From NCBI GenBank assembly GCA_913775715.1, contig CAJYMC010000009.1, positions 159,611 to 223,610 of the forward strand: a stretch of DNA of 64,000 nt, written 5' to 3'. This DNA is from an uncultured Exiguobacterium sp. GTDB taxonomy: Bacteria > Bacillota > Bacilli > Exiguobacteriales > Exiguobacteriaceae. The notes under the pieces were generated by a model, which worked only from the letters and a program-made list of their open reading frames with translations, was not told where the DNA came from and searched no databases. The translations under genes were made by a program, and so were the position numbers. Positions 36,225 through 44,672 of the stretch are shown piece after piece. Every line of letters begins with the position of its first letter. Positions within the stretch are counted from its first letter, which is position 1.

Positions 36225-36305
36225 TTAGAATTTTTCTGGATACATCAGACAATAACCGAGATACAAGAAGACGAGGCAGCCCGTCGCCAGTAAAAACCAT
36301 GTCAT
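36225..36305 (-). CDS. kdpF: KdpF small membrane subunit
   Basis: 26-residue peptide MTWFLLATGCLVFLYLGYCL followed by MYPEKF: one membrane helix ending in the typical Y-P-E-K-F tail of KdpF, which stabilises the KdpABC complex. The ATG overlaps the stop of a 35-residue ORF upstream (ATGA), and kdpA follows. Too short for most gene finders, but position and sequence are convincing. Confidence 0.9.
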   Translation of the reverse strand: MTWFLLATGCLVFLYLGYCLMYPEKF

Positions 36306-36409
36306 TTGCGGTCACCCGCTCTCCACTGGACACGCTCGATCAGATGAATCATCCCGAACGTCGTACCGAAGAAGAAGGCAAGCAGTACGATACTCCATAG
36401 CTCTCCCAT
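36302..36409 (-). CDS. 35-residue membrane peptide upstream of kdpF
   Basis: Small ORF opening MGELWSIVLLAFFFGTTFGM and ending IHLIERVQWRAGDRK: a single membrane helix with a positively charged tail. It has a plausible GGGGGT ribosome-binding site 9 nt upstream, is the first reading frame after the c-di-AMP riboswitch terminator, and its stop overlaps the kdpF start. I do not recognise a named family; it may be an extra Kdp accessory peptide or a leader peptide coupling translation of kdpF. Confidence 0.65.
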   Translation of the reverse strand: MGELWSIVLLAFFFGTTFGMIHLIERVQWRAGDRK

Positions 36410-36455
36410 TATGAAATTACCCCCATATTATTCAATATTTTTACAATTAAACACG

Positions 36456-36499
36456 ACAAAAAGACGATGTGAGGCGAAAAACGGCCCCAGCATCGCCTT
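36456..36499 (-). terminator. c-di-AMP riboswitch terminator
   Basis: On the minus strand GGCGATG and TGGGGC pair with GCCTCA and CATCGTC, then T5. It sits between the aptamer and the first kdp reading frame, the normal position for the expression platform of this OFF riboswitch. Confidence 0.8.
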
Positions 36500-36539
36500 T
36501 ATACCTTGGCATACTGAAAAAGAGTCGTTCCCTCCTAAA

Positions 36540-36670
36540 ACGCCTGCGAGGTTAGCTGTCGGATTCGGGCATACCTAGGATTTCGCCCTACCTTTCCCGT
36601 TCGGAAAGGATTCACCCCGTGCCACGTTTCGTGACGGTTGGGTCCCCCGCTTCAATCATGAATTCGGCGT
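36540..36670 (-). promoter_or_regulatory. ydaO/yuaA-type c-di-AMP riboswitch aptamer
   Basis: Minus-strand aptamer closed by ACGCC / GGCGT. It contains the conserved blocks GCGGGGGACCCAA, CGGGGTGAATCC, TAGGGCG, GCCCGAATCCGACAGC and TAACCTCGCAGGCG of the ydaO class. High c-di-AMP, which signals adequate potassium, should favour termination and switch off kdp. This is a standard potassium-uptake circuit in Firmicutes. Confidence 0.95.
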
Positions 36671-36717
36671 ACTTTGAGATCGAAGCATTAACATGTTAGT
36701 GTTCGTTGATGAAATGG

Positions 36718-36746
36718 ATATTACTCCGATTTTTTACGGTTGTAAA
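36718..36746 (-). promoter_or_regulatory. kdp operon promoter
   Basis: -35 TTTACA (36741-36746) and -10 TAATAT (36718-36723) with a 17-nt spacer, about 50 nt upstream of the c-di-AMP aptamer. Confidence 0.65.
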
Positions 36747-36830
36747 TAGAAAAGTTGAAAAAAAAATAGTCTGATTTTTTAATGACTTACTTTCGAAAAA
36801 TAGTGTTTTTCGTCCCTATGCTATAGAAGA

Positions 36831-36905
36831 AAAAAAACCGCAGAAATCGATTCTTTCATCTAAAATGGAAGAGCTCCTTTTTAGATTGAATCGCTCTGCG
36901 GTTTT
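36831..36905 (-). terminator. Terminator of the small membrane gene
   Basis: Stem ACCGCAGA / TCTGCGGT with an inner helix GATTCAATCTAAAA paired to TTTTAGATGAAAGAATC, followed by a long T run on the minus strand. Confidence 0.85.
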
Positions 36906-36920
36906 ATGAGCAAATCAGAA

Positions 36921-37115
36921 TTATGATTGCTGATTCATTTTGGCATGGACCGTCAAAGGAGCTAGCATCGTCACCCATAGGGCGACCACTCCAGAAACAA
37001 GAATCACAATATCGCGTTCGAATCCAAGCGTAAGTAACGTGATACAACTACCGACGAGGACGAGACAAAGCGTCGCGATCATGACGAACCGCGATTGTTT
37101 CAACATTTTTCTCAT
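36921..37115 (-). CDS. Small two-helix membrane protein (DUF2798-like)
   Basis: 64 residues, MRKMLKQSRFVMIATLCLVL then a second hydrophobic segment ending LTVHAKMNQQS. Two membrane helices with a short loop resemble DUF2798 proteins of unknown role; the match is only by eye. I chose the ATG at 37115, 9 nt after AAAGGAG; a longer reading frame upstream lacks a ribosome-binding site. Strong terminator follows. Confidence 0.6.
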   Translation of the reverse strand: MRKMLKQSRFVMIATLCLVLVGSCITLLTLGFERDIVILVSGVVALWVTMLAPLTVHAKMNQQS

Positions 37116-37286
37116 GTGGCATCTCTCCTTTCCTTCCATATTCCTTTTCATCGTAACAAAGATTGATATCAAATGCGTCGATGACACTTGATTGTGATGT
37201 TTCTGTCATCTCGCAAGTAATGATAGCAGACGACAGGAAAACAGATTTGTTACACTGAAAGGGCAGTTAAAAAAGGAGGAATCGAT

Positions 37287-37766
37287 ATGTTACAGGACCA
37301 TTCATTTCAACGCGTCGACGGAACGTCGGCATCCTTAAGTGACTATCCCGCTCAAGCGTGGCTAATCGTCAATACAGCCAGCAAATGTGGCTTGACGCCA
37401 CAGTTCGAAGGACTCGAGCAATTGCATCAAGACTATCGTTCTCAAGGATTGACCGTGCTTGGTTTCCCGTGTAATCAGTTCGCGAATCAAGACCCGGGAA
37501 CAGACGAAGAGATCCAGTCGTTCTGCCAAGTCAACTACGGTGTGACGTTCCCCGTCTTTTCAAAAATCGATGTCAACGGTGAGCAGGCTCATCCGTTATT
37601 TGAAGAACTGAAAGCACAAGCACCAACGACGGACGGTGCAACAGACATCGAGTGGAATTTTACGAAATTTCTCGTGACCCGTGATGGAGAAGTGACACGA
37701 TTCTCTCCAAAAACGAACCCGACGGATTTGACGGCAGCAATTGAACGATTGCTCGTTCAAGTCTAA
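37287..37766 (+). CDS. Glutathione peroxidase-family thiol peroxidase
   Basis: 159-residue peroxidase of the GPx fold. Peroxidatic Cys34 is in NTASKCGLTPQ, with FPCNQFANQDPGT near 60 and WNFTKFLVTRDG near 115 completing the Cys-Gln-Trp-Asn tetrad. Cysteine replaces selenocysteine. In Bacilli such enzymes (BsaA/Gpo) probably use thioredoxin or bacillithiol systems to reduce hydroperoxides. RBS AAGGAGG lies before the ATG; monocistronic. Confidence 0.92.
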   Translation: MLQDHSFQRVDGTSASLSDYPAQAWLIVNTASKCGLTPQFEGLEQLHQDYRSQGLTVLGFPCNQFANQDPGTDEEIQSFCQVNYGVTFPVFSKIDVNGEQAHPLFEELKAQAPTTDGATDIEWNFTKFLVTRDGEVTRFSPKTNPTDLTAAIERLLVQV

Positions 37767-37814
37767 AAAACAAGCTCCCGTTCCTTCAAGAGAGAAGGAA
37801 CGGGAGCTTGTTTT
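37767..37814. terminator. Bidirectional terminator
   Basis: Perfect stem of 20 bp beginning AAAACAAGCTCCCGTTCCTT with a 7-nt loop, between the convergent peroxidase and hypothetical genes. Confidence 0.92.
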
Positions 37815-38383
37815 CATGTTGTTCCCGGCTCAAGATGACGGCTGATCATCTCTTCTGCTAATCGTTTGACGTCATCGATATCGCGCATTTCCGTGAACGG
37901 ATGTCCCCAGACGATCAACTCTTCGATTTCCTCAATCGGTTGCGTCGTGTGCCGCGTTCCATCGGCAACGAAGTCGCGGGCAATCGTCGATTCGAAAGCA
38001 GCATATTTCAAGAGCCACGGTTTCTCACTTAAGATTTTTTGCGCATGTTTCGCTTGCTTGAACGTTACATCGCCGACGAGCACGACAGGATCGAATCGTT
38101 CATGAAGCGGATGCGTGTATTGAACAGAGATCAGCAATCCATGTTGATTCGTTTTTTCCTGTTGCCGGACATACGTCCGAGTTAAAAAGTGCGGTACGAG
38201 TGACTCCGCACTTTCCTTCGTCTGATGGATGCTCAGACCATGTTCTGTTTGGACGACTTCCGGGAGAACCGGTTCGTATCCACGATTCGCTAGTTGTTGA
38301 TCGAGCTCTTTGAATAACAGCAAGGTATGTTCGACCAGTGCTCGGACTTGGCGAAACGATAATTGGATCGATTGATTGATCAT
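37814..38383 (-). CDS. Hypothetical soluble protein
   Basis: 189 residues, no signal peptide or membrane helix, mixed alpha/beta composition. An N-terminal amphipathic helix (FRQVRALVEHTLLLFKELD) and a Trp-containing central block (EKPWLLKYAAFESTIARDFV) are visible. I do not recognise a family or motif. RBS AAGGTAGG before the ATG and its own half of a strong terminator support expression. It lies 63 nt downstream of glycerate kinase on the same strand, possibly co-transcribed with it. Confidence 0.65.
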   Translation of the reverse strand: MINQSIQLSFRQVRALVEHTLLLFKELDQQLANRGYEPVLPEVVQTEHGLSIHQTKESAESLVPHFLTRTYVRQQEKTNQHGLLISVQYTHPLHERFDPVVLVGDVTFKQAKHAQKILSEKPWLLKYAAFESTIARDFVADGTRHTTQPIEEIEELIVWGHPFTEMRDIDDVKRLAEEMISRHLEPGTT

Positions 38384-38446
38384 ACGATGACCTACCTTCT
38401 CTAAAAGTATGGCAATATACAGTTATTTACCCAAACTTTTCCGACT

Positions 38447-39517
38447 TCACCCCTGTTCCCACGAAAGTTCTTTTAGCCAGATCGATGTCTGTTCTGTTAA
38501 GCGAGCAAACGTCTGCTCTTTGTCTAACGTGACGGGTCGATCGACATGAATCGATCGACAGTCCAGCGCACCGGATATCTTTTCTTCGACGATACCAGCA
38601 AGAATAAGACACGGAACTTGAGCGATTCCAGCAGATCGCACGATTTCTCCTGTGATTTTCCCTAATTGACTTTGGCGATCGACTTTCCCTTCACCAGTCC
38701 AGACATAATCTGCTTTCTGTAATCGTTCTTCGAATCCTATATATGCGAGGATGGACTGGGCACCGGATACGATCGTTCCCCCGACAGCATGAATCGCACC
38801 ACCTAGTCCTCCTGCGGCTCCTGCACCTTGAATATTTTCTAGCTTGAGAATCGCTTCCATTTCTTTCAATCGTTTATCTAAACAATCAATCTCATTTCGT
38901 CGCAACCCTTTTTGGGGTCCAAATAGATATGCTGGACCGTCTTCACCAGAGTAATGTGAACGAACATCAACCAATGCCTCCAATGAAAATGGAGCGTCTA
39001 TACATGTCAGTCGTCGCGTCTCGACTAACGGATTCGTTTGAAACCGAATCGGATGATTTTTCTCATCTCGTAAAGAACATCCCATTTCATATAAAAAACC
39101 TAGCCCGCCATCTGTCGTTCCTGTTCCTCCGAGAGCGACCCGAATCTTTGTCATGCCTTTTTGGCGTAATGTTTGGACGAGATGACCGACTCCCTTGGTG
39201 TGTAACAAAAACGGATCGTCTGTTTTACGTCTCATCGCTAGTCCGCATATCTGTGCGACTTCAACGACGGCTTCCTGTTCATATTGTGCATACATTACTT
39301 CACAAGGACGTCCGGCTAAATCCACCGTCCACTCGGTCCGCATCTCATAGCCACCTGCAGCGTACACGGCGAGTGTTCCTTCTCCTCCATCAGCGACAGG
39401 CGATTGATCGATGATCGCGGATGGGTCCTGTTGAAGAATACCTGCAGCGACAGCCTCTGCCGCTTCTTTCGAAGAGAGGCTTCCTTTGAACGTATCCATT
39501 AAAATCAAATGACGCAT
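38447..39517 (-). CDS. glxK: Glycerate kinase (GlxK/GarK family)
   Basis: Kinase of 356 residues that phosphorylates D-glycerate. Family motifs: MDTFKGSLSSKEAAEAV at the N-terminus, SPVADGGEGTLAV near 40, GGTGTTDGGLGFLYEMG near 130, and GAAGGLGGAIHAVGG near 250. Product position (2- or 3-phosphoglycerate) cannot be told from sequence. I chose the ATG at 39517, 8 nt after AGAAGG, over a GTG three codons upstream that overlaps the ribosome-binding site. No glyoxylate or glucarate genes are adjacent. Confidence 0.88.
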   Translation of the reverse strand: MRHLILMDTFKGSLSSKEAAEAVAAGILQQDPSAIIDQSPVADGGEGTLAVYAAGGYEMRTEWTVDLAGRPCEVMYAQYEQEAVVEVAQICGLAMRRKTDDPFLLHTKGVGHLVQTLRQKGMTKIRVALGGTGTTDGGLGFLYEMGCSLRDEKNHPIRFQTNPLVETRRLTCIDAPFSLEALVDVRSHYSGEDGPAYLFGPQKGLRRNEIDCLDKRLKEMEAILKLENIQGAGAAGGLGGAIHAVGGTIVSGAQSILAYIGFEERLQKADYVWTGEGKVDRQSQLGKITGEIVRSAGIAQVPCLILAGIVEEKISGALDCRSIHVDRPVTLDKEQTFARLTEQTSIWLKELSWEQG

Positions 39518-39641
39518 TCTTCGCACCTTCTTTATAAATTAATCCACCTTTTTCTGTAACCACTTACATTTACTTTTATGGTATGTTATTGTGTGTCGAA
39601 AATACCATTTACTTCTTTTTTACATCTTAGGAGGTTTTGTC

Positions 39642-42600
39642 ATGAATGTATCACATCTGTTTTTGAGAATGGCACGGGCCGGTAAAACGATCTTACCGAA
39701 ACGTTCTTCTTCTAAAGAACGGAAGACTAGCAAACAGCAGATCACTCTTATGTCAGATGAACATGCTTTATCTCTGTCGGGTCATTTGACTGATCCGGAT
39801 TTAGTCGTCGAGTCCCTTTGTATTTATGATCGGAATCAGCTTCTCGTAACGGAGATCGTGAATCATCAAGAACGTTCGACCTTTTTCCGATTCGAATTCA
39901 ATCCATCCCATATTCACCTTCTGATTGATCACCTCATTCAGCATCAAGACACTCACCTAGAACAAGAACATCTTTTAGAAGAATCAGCTCATACGCCTGA
40001 GACGTTACTGCCTCATGGTCGCTTTTCCCTATATCTCAAATATCGTAAACCGCTTGCAGCCATTCCACAGGAAACACTTGAGAAGTGGCAAGAGAACGGT
40101 CCTCCTTCGCGCGCGATGATCACACAGGATGCTTATGTACGCGAGATTACGTTAGGTCGTTTTTTACAAACAGTCATTCCCTCACCGCTCGCACCTTTAT
40201 TGGATGCGACGAAGCAAAATCGTGTCTTTTTATACACAGACTTAAAAGGAAACATCCGATTATTACTAAATAAGGAACCCCTCATTAAGTCGCGGCTTCA
40301 GATTGATCGAATTGATAAGAAACACACTCATGCAACACATATGGAAGGTAAGTTGTTTTCGCGCCATTCTTTTTTAAAGAAAGGACAGCTCCTTCTCGTT
40401 CACCGTGAAACTGGAGATCGGATCACACTGCCTGTTGATTGGTTTTATGATCAGGAGACGAGTCAACGTCGTTTTGGTCTATATCGCTACACGTATCGTA
40501 CACGGATCGATTGGTCGGTCCTACAATCGGAGAACCGTCTACATGAAGGCATCTACGACAGCTTCATGGAGCTGACCTACTACCATCGTCTGACCCCTCG
40601 CCTCGTCCGACTCGGTAGAGCCCGTTACATCACACGTCATCTCACGACGGAACTCACTGGACGGAACGCGACACATACGATGCATGTCACGCCTTATTTC
40701 ACTGTCGGCCATCGCAACCTGTCGTTTGAATTGAGTGCGTTCACGAACGAAAACTACCGTTATCTTGAGCATATGATGACGTTTGCCCCTCTCTATCGTC
40801 TCTTTGCTGACCGAAAAACATGGTTAATCGGGGAAAGACCTTATAAAGCACAAGATAACGGGTATCACTTTTTCCGGTTCATGCGCGAGCAACATACAGA
40901 ACATCCTGCTTACTACGTGATTGATCCAAATTCACCTGAGTATGATAAGGTCGCGATTCTTGGAAACACCTTACCTTTCCGTTCGAAAGAACATATTTAT
41001 CATTCGTTCATGGCAAGTAAATTCGTCGGAACCCATCATGCCGACTATCTTTATCCTCTTCGCTCACCACGATTCAAGCGAAAAATGAAAGCCGACCGGA
41101 TCTTCATTCAACACGGAGTACTGGGCGCTAAAAATATGGAGAATCAGTACGGCAAATTCGCATTATCGTTCGATACCGATCTCTTTTTGGTGAGTTCTGA
41201 ACGAGAACGTCGATTGGTCATGCAGGATATGGGCTATCGTCAAGACGAGGTTCGAATTACGGGGCTCTCACGCTTCGACGCCCTCTTGAATGGTGACACG
41301 CCTGTCAAAAGGCAAATCTTGATCATTCCGACGTGGCGTTCATGGTTGCAAACACCTATTCAGTTCTTGGAATCGGAATATTTCGCACAGTACTCCGCTC
41401 TTTTAGAACACCCACGTCTCCACGAACTTGCACGCGACCATGATTTGGAAATTCTGTTCTGCCTACATCCGAATATGCAACAGTACGCGAGCCATTTCGA
41501 GCGTTTCCCAGTGACCGTCATCTACCAGGGCGAACGGGATGTCCAAAGTTTGTTGAAGGAGAGTCTCTTACTCATTACAGACTACTCAAGTGTCGCCTTT
41601 GATTTTAGTTTCTTAGGACGACCGGTTCACTATTTCCAATTCGATGCTCGTAGATTCATAGGTCCGGTCGGTTCGCACCTTGATTTAGCGAAAGAATTAC
41701 CTGGTCCCATCTCGACTACAGTCGATGATTTAATCGCTGACCTCGAAGCGACGGCCACACGTGATTTTGCGATGCTTCCGTCTTACAAGGAGAGGGCTGC
41801 GGTCTTCTTAAAACCAACAGAACAGTCTTATTCCGAAGATATCTACCAAACGATTCTTGATTACAAACAGCAGCGCCATATTTGGGAAACGATACAAACA
41901 AAAGAAGCATCGCTCGTGTTATTCCGACTTTTCCGTCGGAGTCGCTTCTATTTCCCAATCATGAAAATCAGCTATCGCTTGATGAAAAAATTACCGGTAC
42001 AAGAAAATAAAATCGTGTTCGAGAGCGGACTCGGTAAACAGTACGGTGATAGTCCACGTTATATCTATGAAGAATTGCGTCGTCTCGGTAGCACCCATCA
42101 AGTTATCTGGGTACACAATAAACGACTCTATCTCGGGGATGATCATGTTAACGTCATCAAACGTCTTTCACCTCGCTACTTTTATCATTTAGCGACGGCT
42201 AAGTATTGGGTGAATAATCAAAACTTCCCTCATTACATGACCCGTCGTAAAGAAACGACCTATATTCAAACATGGCACGGCACACCACTGAAAAAAATGT
42301 TATTCGATCTGGAAGAAATTCATGGTCGAGACGCCGGTTATGTTGACCGTGTCACTCGTTCGATCCAACAATGGAGCGTGCTTCTCTCGCCGAGTAGTTA
42401 TGCGACAGCGATCTTTAAAAGTGCTTTCCAGTATGAAGGAACGATTCTTGAATCCGGCTATCCACGAAATGACCTATTTTTTGCAGATACTACGAAAAAG
42501 GTCGACGACTTACGAGCACAACTGAACATTTCTCCGGATAAAAAAGTCATCTTATACGCTCCTACATTCCGGGATCATCATGCATTAGGAAACGGAAAAT

Positions 42601-43151
42601 TTTTCTTTGATTACCCGTTCGAATTCAGTCGTGTCGCGGAAGCATTAGGGGATGACTATGTATTCCTCATTCGGACCCATGTACTCGTGACGAAAAAACC
42701 GAAAATTCCGAGTGAGTATCGAGAACAGTTCCTCGATGTCACCAACTATCCCGACATCCAAGAGCTCTATTTATTAACTGATTTATTGATCACTGACTAT
42801 TCATCCGTCTTTTTTGATTTCGCCAATCTCAATCGTCCGATTCTGTTCTATGCTTATGACCTAGAGCTCTATCGTGATACGTTGCGCGGTTTCTACCTAG
42901 ACTATCAAAAGGACTTACCTGGTCCAATCATTGAAGAGGAATTGTCCTTTTACGAGGCACTGGCGACGATTCCGTCTTGGTCGAAGGATTATCAAGTAAA
43001 GCTCGATCATTTTCGGGAAACGTTCTGTGCGAAAGAGGATGGACTTGCCGCTAATCGCGTAGTGCGCACCTACTTCTTGGATGATGCTCCACTCGAAGCG
43101 TCCGAGACTTCGGAAGGAATCTTCGTAACGGATCCTTTGAAAAGTATGTAA
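39642..43151 (+). CDS. Double-domain CDP-glycerol glycerophosphotransferase (TagB/TagF-like)
   Basis: Cytoplasmic-face enzyme of 1169 residues that transfers glycerol-phosphate from CDP-glycerol to make teichoic-acid-like polymers. After an N-terminal region of about 350 residues without recognised motif there are two complete GT-B transferase modules. Module one has His491 in FIQHGVLG and LLITDYSSVAFDF. Module two has His879 in TWHGTPLKKM and LLITDYSSVFFDF. TagF has one such module, so this is a tandem duplication or primase-polymerase fusion. I chose the ATG at 39642, 7 nt after AGGAGG. Monocistronic. Confidence 0.9.
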   Translation: MNVSHLFLRMARAGKTILPKRSSSKERKTSKQQITLMSDEHALSLSGHLTDPDLVVESLCIYDRNQLLVTEIVNHQERSTFFRFEFNPSHIHLLIDHLIQHQDTHLEQEHLLEESAHTPETLLPHGRFSLYLKYRKPLAAIPQETLEKWQENGPPSRAMITQDAYVREITLGRFLQTVIPSPLAPLLDATKQNRVFLYTDLKGNIRLLLNKEPLIKSRLQIDRIDKKHTHATHMEGKLFSRHSFLKKGQLLLVHRETGDRITLPVDWFYDQETSQRRFGLYRYTYRTRIDWSVLQSENRLHEGIYDSFMELTYYHRLTPRLVRLGRARYITRHLTTELTGRNATHTMHVTPYFTVGHRNLSFELSAFTNENYRYLEHMMTFAPLYRLFADRKTWLIGERPYKAQDNGYHFFRFMREQHTEHPAYYVIDPNSPEYDKVAILGNTLPFRSKEHIYHSFMASKFVGTHHADYLYPLRSPRFKRKMKADRIFIQHGVLGAKNMENQYGKFALSFDTDLFLVSSERERRLVMQDMGYRQDEVRITGLSRFDALLNGDTPVKRQILIIPTWRSWLQTPIQFLESEYFAQYSALLEHPRLHELARDHDLEILFCLHPNMQQYASHFERFPVTVIYQGERDVQSLLKESLLLITDYSSVAFDFSFLGRPVHYFQFDARRFIGPVGSHLDLAKELPGPISTTVDDLIADLEATATRDFAMLPSYKERAAVFLKPTEQSYSEDIYQTILDYKQQRHIWETIQTKEASLVLFRLFRRSRFYFPIMKISYRLMKKLPVQENKIVFESGLGKQYGDSPRYIYEELRRLGSTHQVIWVHNKRLYLGDDHVNVIKRLSPRYFYHLATAKYWVNNQNFPHYMTRRKETTYIQTWHGTPLKKMLFDLEEIHGRDAGYVDRVTRSIQQWSVLLSPSSYATAIFKSAFQYEGTILESGYPRNDLFFADTTKKVDDLRAQLNISPDKKVILYAPTFRDHHALGNGKFFFDYPFEFSRVAEALGDDYVFLIRTHVLVTKKPKIPSEYREQFLDVTNYPDIQELYLLTDLLITDYSSVFFDFANLNRPILFYAYDLELYRDTLRGFYLDYQKDLPGPIIEEELSFYEALATIPSWSKDYQVKLDHFRETFCAKEDGLAANRVVRTYFLDDAPLEASETSEGIFVTDPLKSM

Positions 43152-43161
43152 ATGAAACAGT

Positions 43162-43200
43162 AAAGAACTCATCCATTTTCAAGCTGGATGAGTTCTTTTT
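43162..43200 (+). terminator. Terminator of the glycerophosphotransferase gene
   Basis: 14-bp stem AAAGAACTCATCCA / TGGATGAGTTCTTT followed by T. Confidence 0.88.
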
Positions 43201-43303
43201 CATGCTTTGATTACGTTTTCAATTAATGATAAGATGGAAATGATTTCAATAAATAAGATACCGACAAGAAATTGAATTTCATACATTTAGGAGGACTTGT
43301 CTC

Positions 43304-43987
43304 ATGGAACGTTGTTCACTTTGTGGAACACCTCTAGGCTACGAGGATGAAGCGTGCTCCTATTGCCAGCATCCCGTTATCGCACGGAAGCGTCCTGAAA
43401 CGGAACCGACTTCATCTGCATTTCGTCCTGTTCTACTATGCATAATCATTCTTTTCGTCTGTATGACATCGAGTTTATTTTGGTATATGACGAAAGATGC
43501 CTCTTCTTCAGAGGTCGTACCTTCTCCAGTCCAGACATGGAGTCTTTCGGAATGGTCAGATGAACAGGTTGCCTATAATCAAACCTATTCGAAAAATAAC
43601 CCGCCTACATCGTACGATATATTACGTTTCGTCCGTCAATATACAGGAACCGTCCCTGAACTCATCACCTTTTCGACACGTTATGATTCGATCGAGACAT
43701 TCGCTTCGATTCAATACATGTCTTCTCGCGTATTCGAATCTGAACTTCACGCATTGACCGCTCTGCGCCAAAAAGCAACTTCTGTTGCACCGCCTCGCAT
43801 TCACACGGTTGAATTCCAGGATTTTTCATCCGATGGTTCCATCTATGAATTACGTACGTTAGAGACGTATCAAACGACACAAGGAAACGAGCCCTTATTT
43901 GTCGCCTATCGCGTGCAGTATCGTATTCAACTGCATACGGATCATCTCCAAATCACGCACATTACACGAACTGAGGTGAAAACATGA
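43304..43987 (+). CDS. Zinc-ribbon membrane protein
   Basis: 227 residues: a cytoplasmic zinc ribbon of four Cys (CSLCG and CSYCQ, residues 4-21), one membrane helix at about 42-64, and an extracytoplasmic domain of about 160 residues with no recognised motif, possibly NTF2-like. The layout recalls TcaA/YvbJ-type wall-stress proteins, but similarity is general only. RBS AGGAGG. Its stop overlaps the start of the lipoprotein gene by 4 nt, so the two products probably act together at the membrane surface. Confidence 0.72.
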   Translation: MERCSLCGTPLGYEDEACSYCQHPVIARKRPETEPTSSAFRPVLLCIIILFVCMTSSLFWYMTKDASSSEVVPSPVQTWSLSEWSDEQVAYNQTYSKNNPPTSYDILRFVRQYTGTVPELITFSTRYDSIETFASIQYMSSRVFESELHALTALRQKATSVAPPRIHTVEFQDFSSDGSIYELRTLETYQTTQGNEPLFVAYRVQYRIQLHTDHLQITHITRTEVKT

Positions 43988-44598
43988 GATATACATGGAT
44001 ACTTCTTTTCTGTTTAACATTATCAGGTTGTAAAGAGACGCCTTCTAACGTTCAAACGGAAATGGAGAACGACGCCTATACTCAAGTCGTTGAGCGCGCG
44101 ACAACTGAGCAGGATAGTCAAGCGGCTCAAGCGATGGTGAAGCTGGAACAACAGTTCGCTAGCTATCATTTCAAAGAAGTAATCCGAACTGCCCGTACGA
44201 TTGAACAGTCTGACTTAGCCTCGAATCATCCGATTCGCGAACGGGCTCAGTTGATCGAACAAACCGCTCAAGAGAAAATCAAGCAAGTCCAGCAGCTTGA
44301 AGGAACGTATGAAGTGGAGCGAAGTACTTTTGAAAATGAGCCGTTTGAAGGGAGCGGTCGTATCCATGTCTCATTTGATTCACGAAATACCTTCGTTGCA
44401 TCCCTTCAATTCGATCACTTCGGAACAGCTGGATCTTTTCGAAACGATACAGAAGTCATTCGATTCGAGCCTGACTTTTCAGCTCGTCTTGTCTTTTCAG
44501 AAGGAAGTGTGACCTATCGATTCGTTCGCTCCACGCTTCGTCTGACCTTCGAAGGACCCGGCGGAAAGAAGACGTATCAACTTTATGAGGTGACATGA
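43984..44598 (+). CDS. Hypothetical lipoprotein
   Basis: 204 residues. Lipobox LSGC places the lipidated Cys at residue 16. A Gln/Glu-rich helical stretch (about 40-105) precedes a beta-rich C-terminal domain (LEGTYEVERSTFENEPFEGS through YQLYEVT) that looks like a lipocalin-type barrel. Family not recognised. It overlaps the zinc-ribbon membrane gene (ATGA), so it is translationally coupled. Role unknown. Confidence 0.72.
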   Translation: MRYTWILLFCLTLSGCKETPSNVQTEMENDAYTQVVERATTEQDSQAAQAMVKLEQQFASYHFKEVIRTARTIEQSDLASNHPIRERAQLIEQTAQEKIKQVQQLEGTYEVERSTFENEPFEGSGRIHVSFDSRNTFVASLQFDHFGTAGSFRNDTEVIRFEPDFSARLVFSEGSVTYRFVRSTLRLTFEGPGGKKTYQLYEVT

Positions 44599-44635
44599 TG
44601 GTAGAAGACCCATGCCTCGATCAAATCCATAGAAA

Positions 44636-44667
44636 AGCCGTACTCTTCTTGATTCCAGAGTACGGCT
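44636..44667 (-). terminator. Terminator of the oxidoreductase gene
   Basis: 11-bp stem AGCCGTACTCT / AGAGTACGGCT, T run on the minus strand, just past the stop codon. Confidence 0.8.
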
Positions 44668-44672
44668 CTCGT

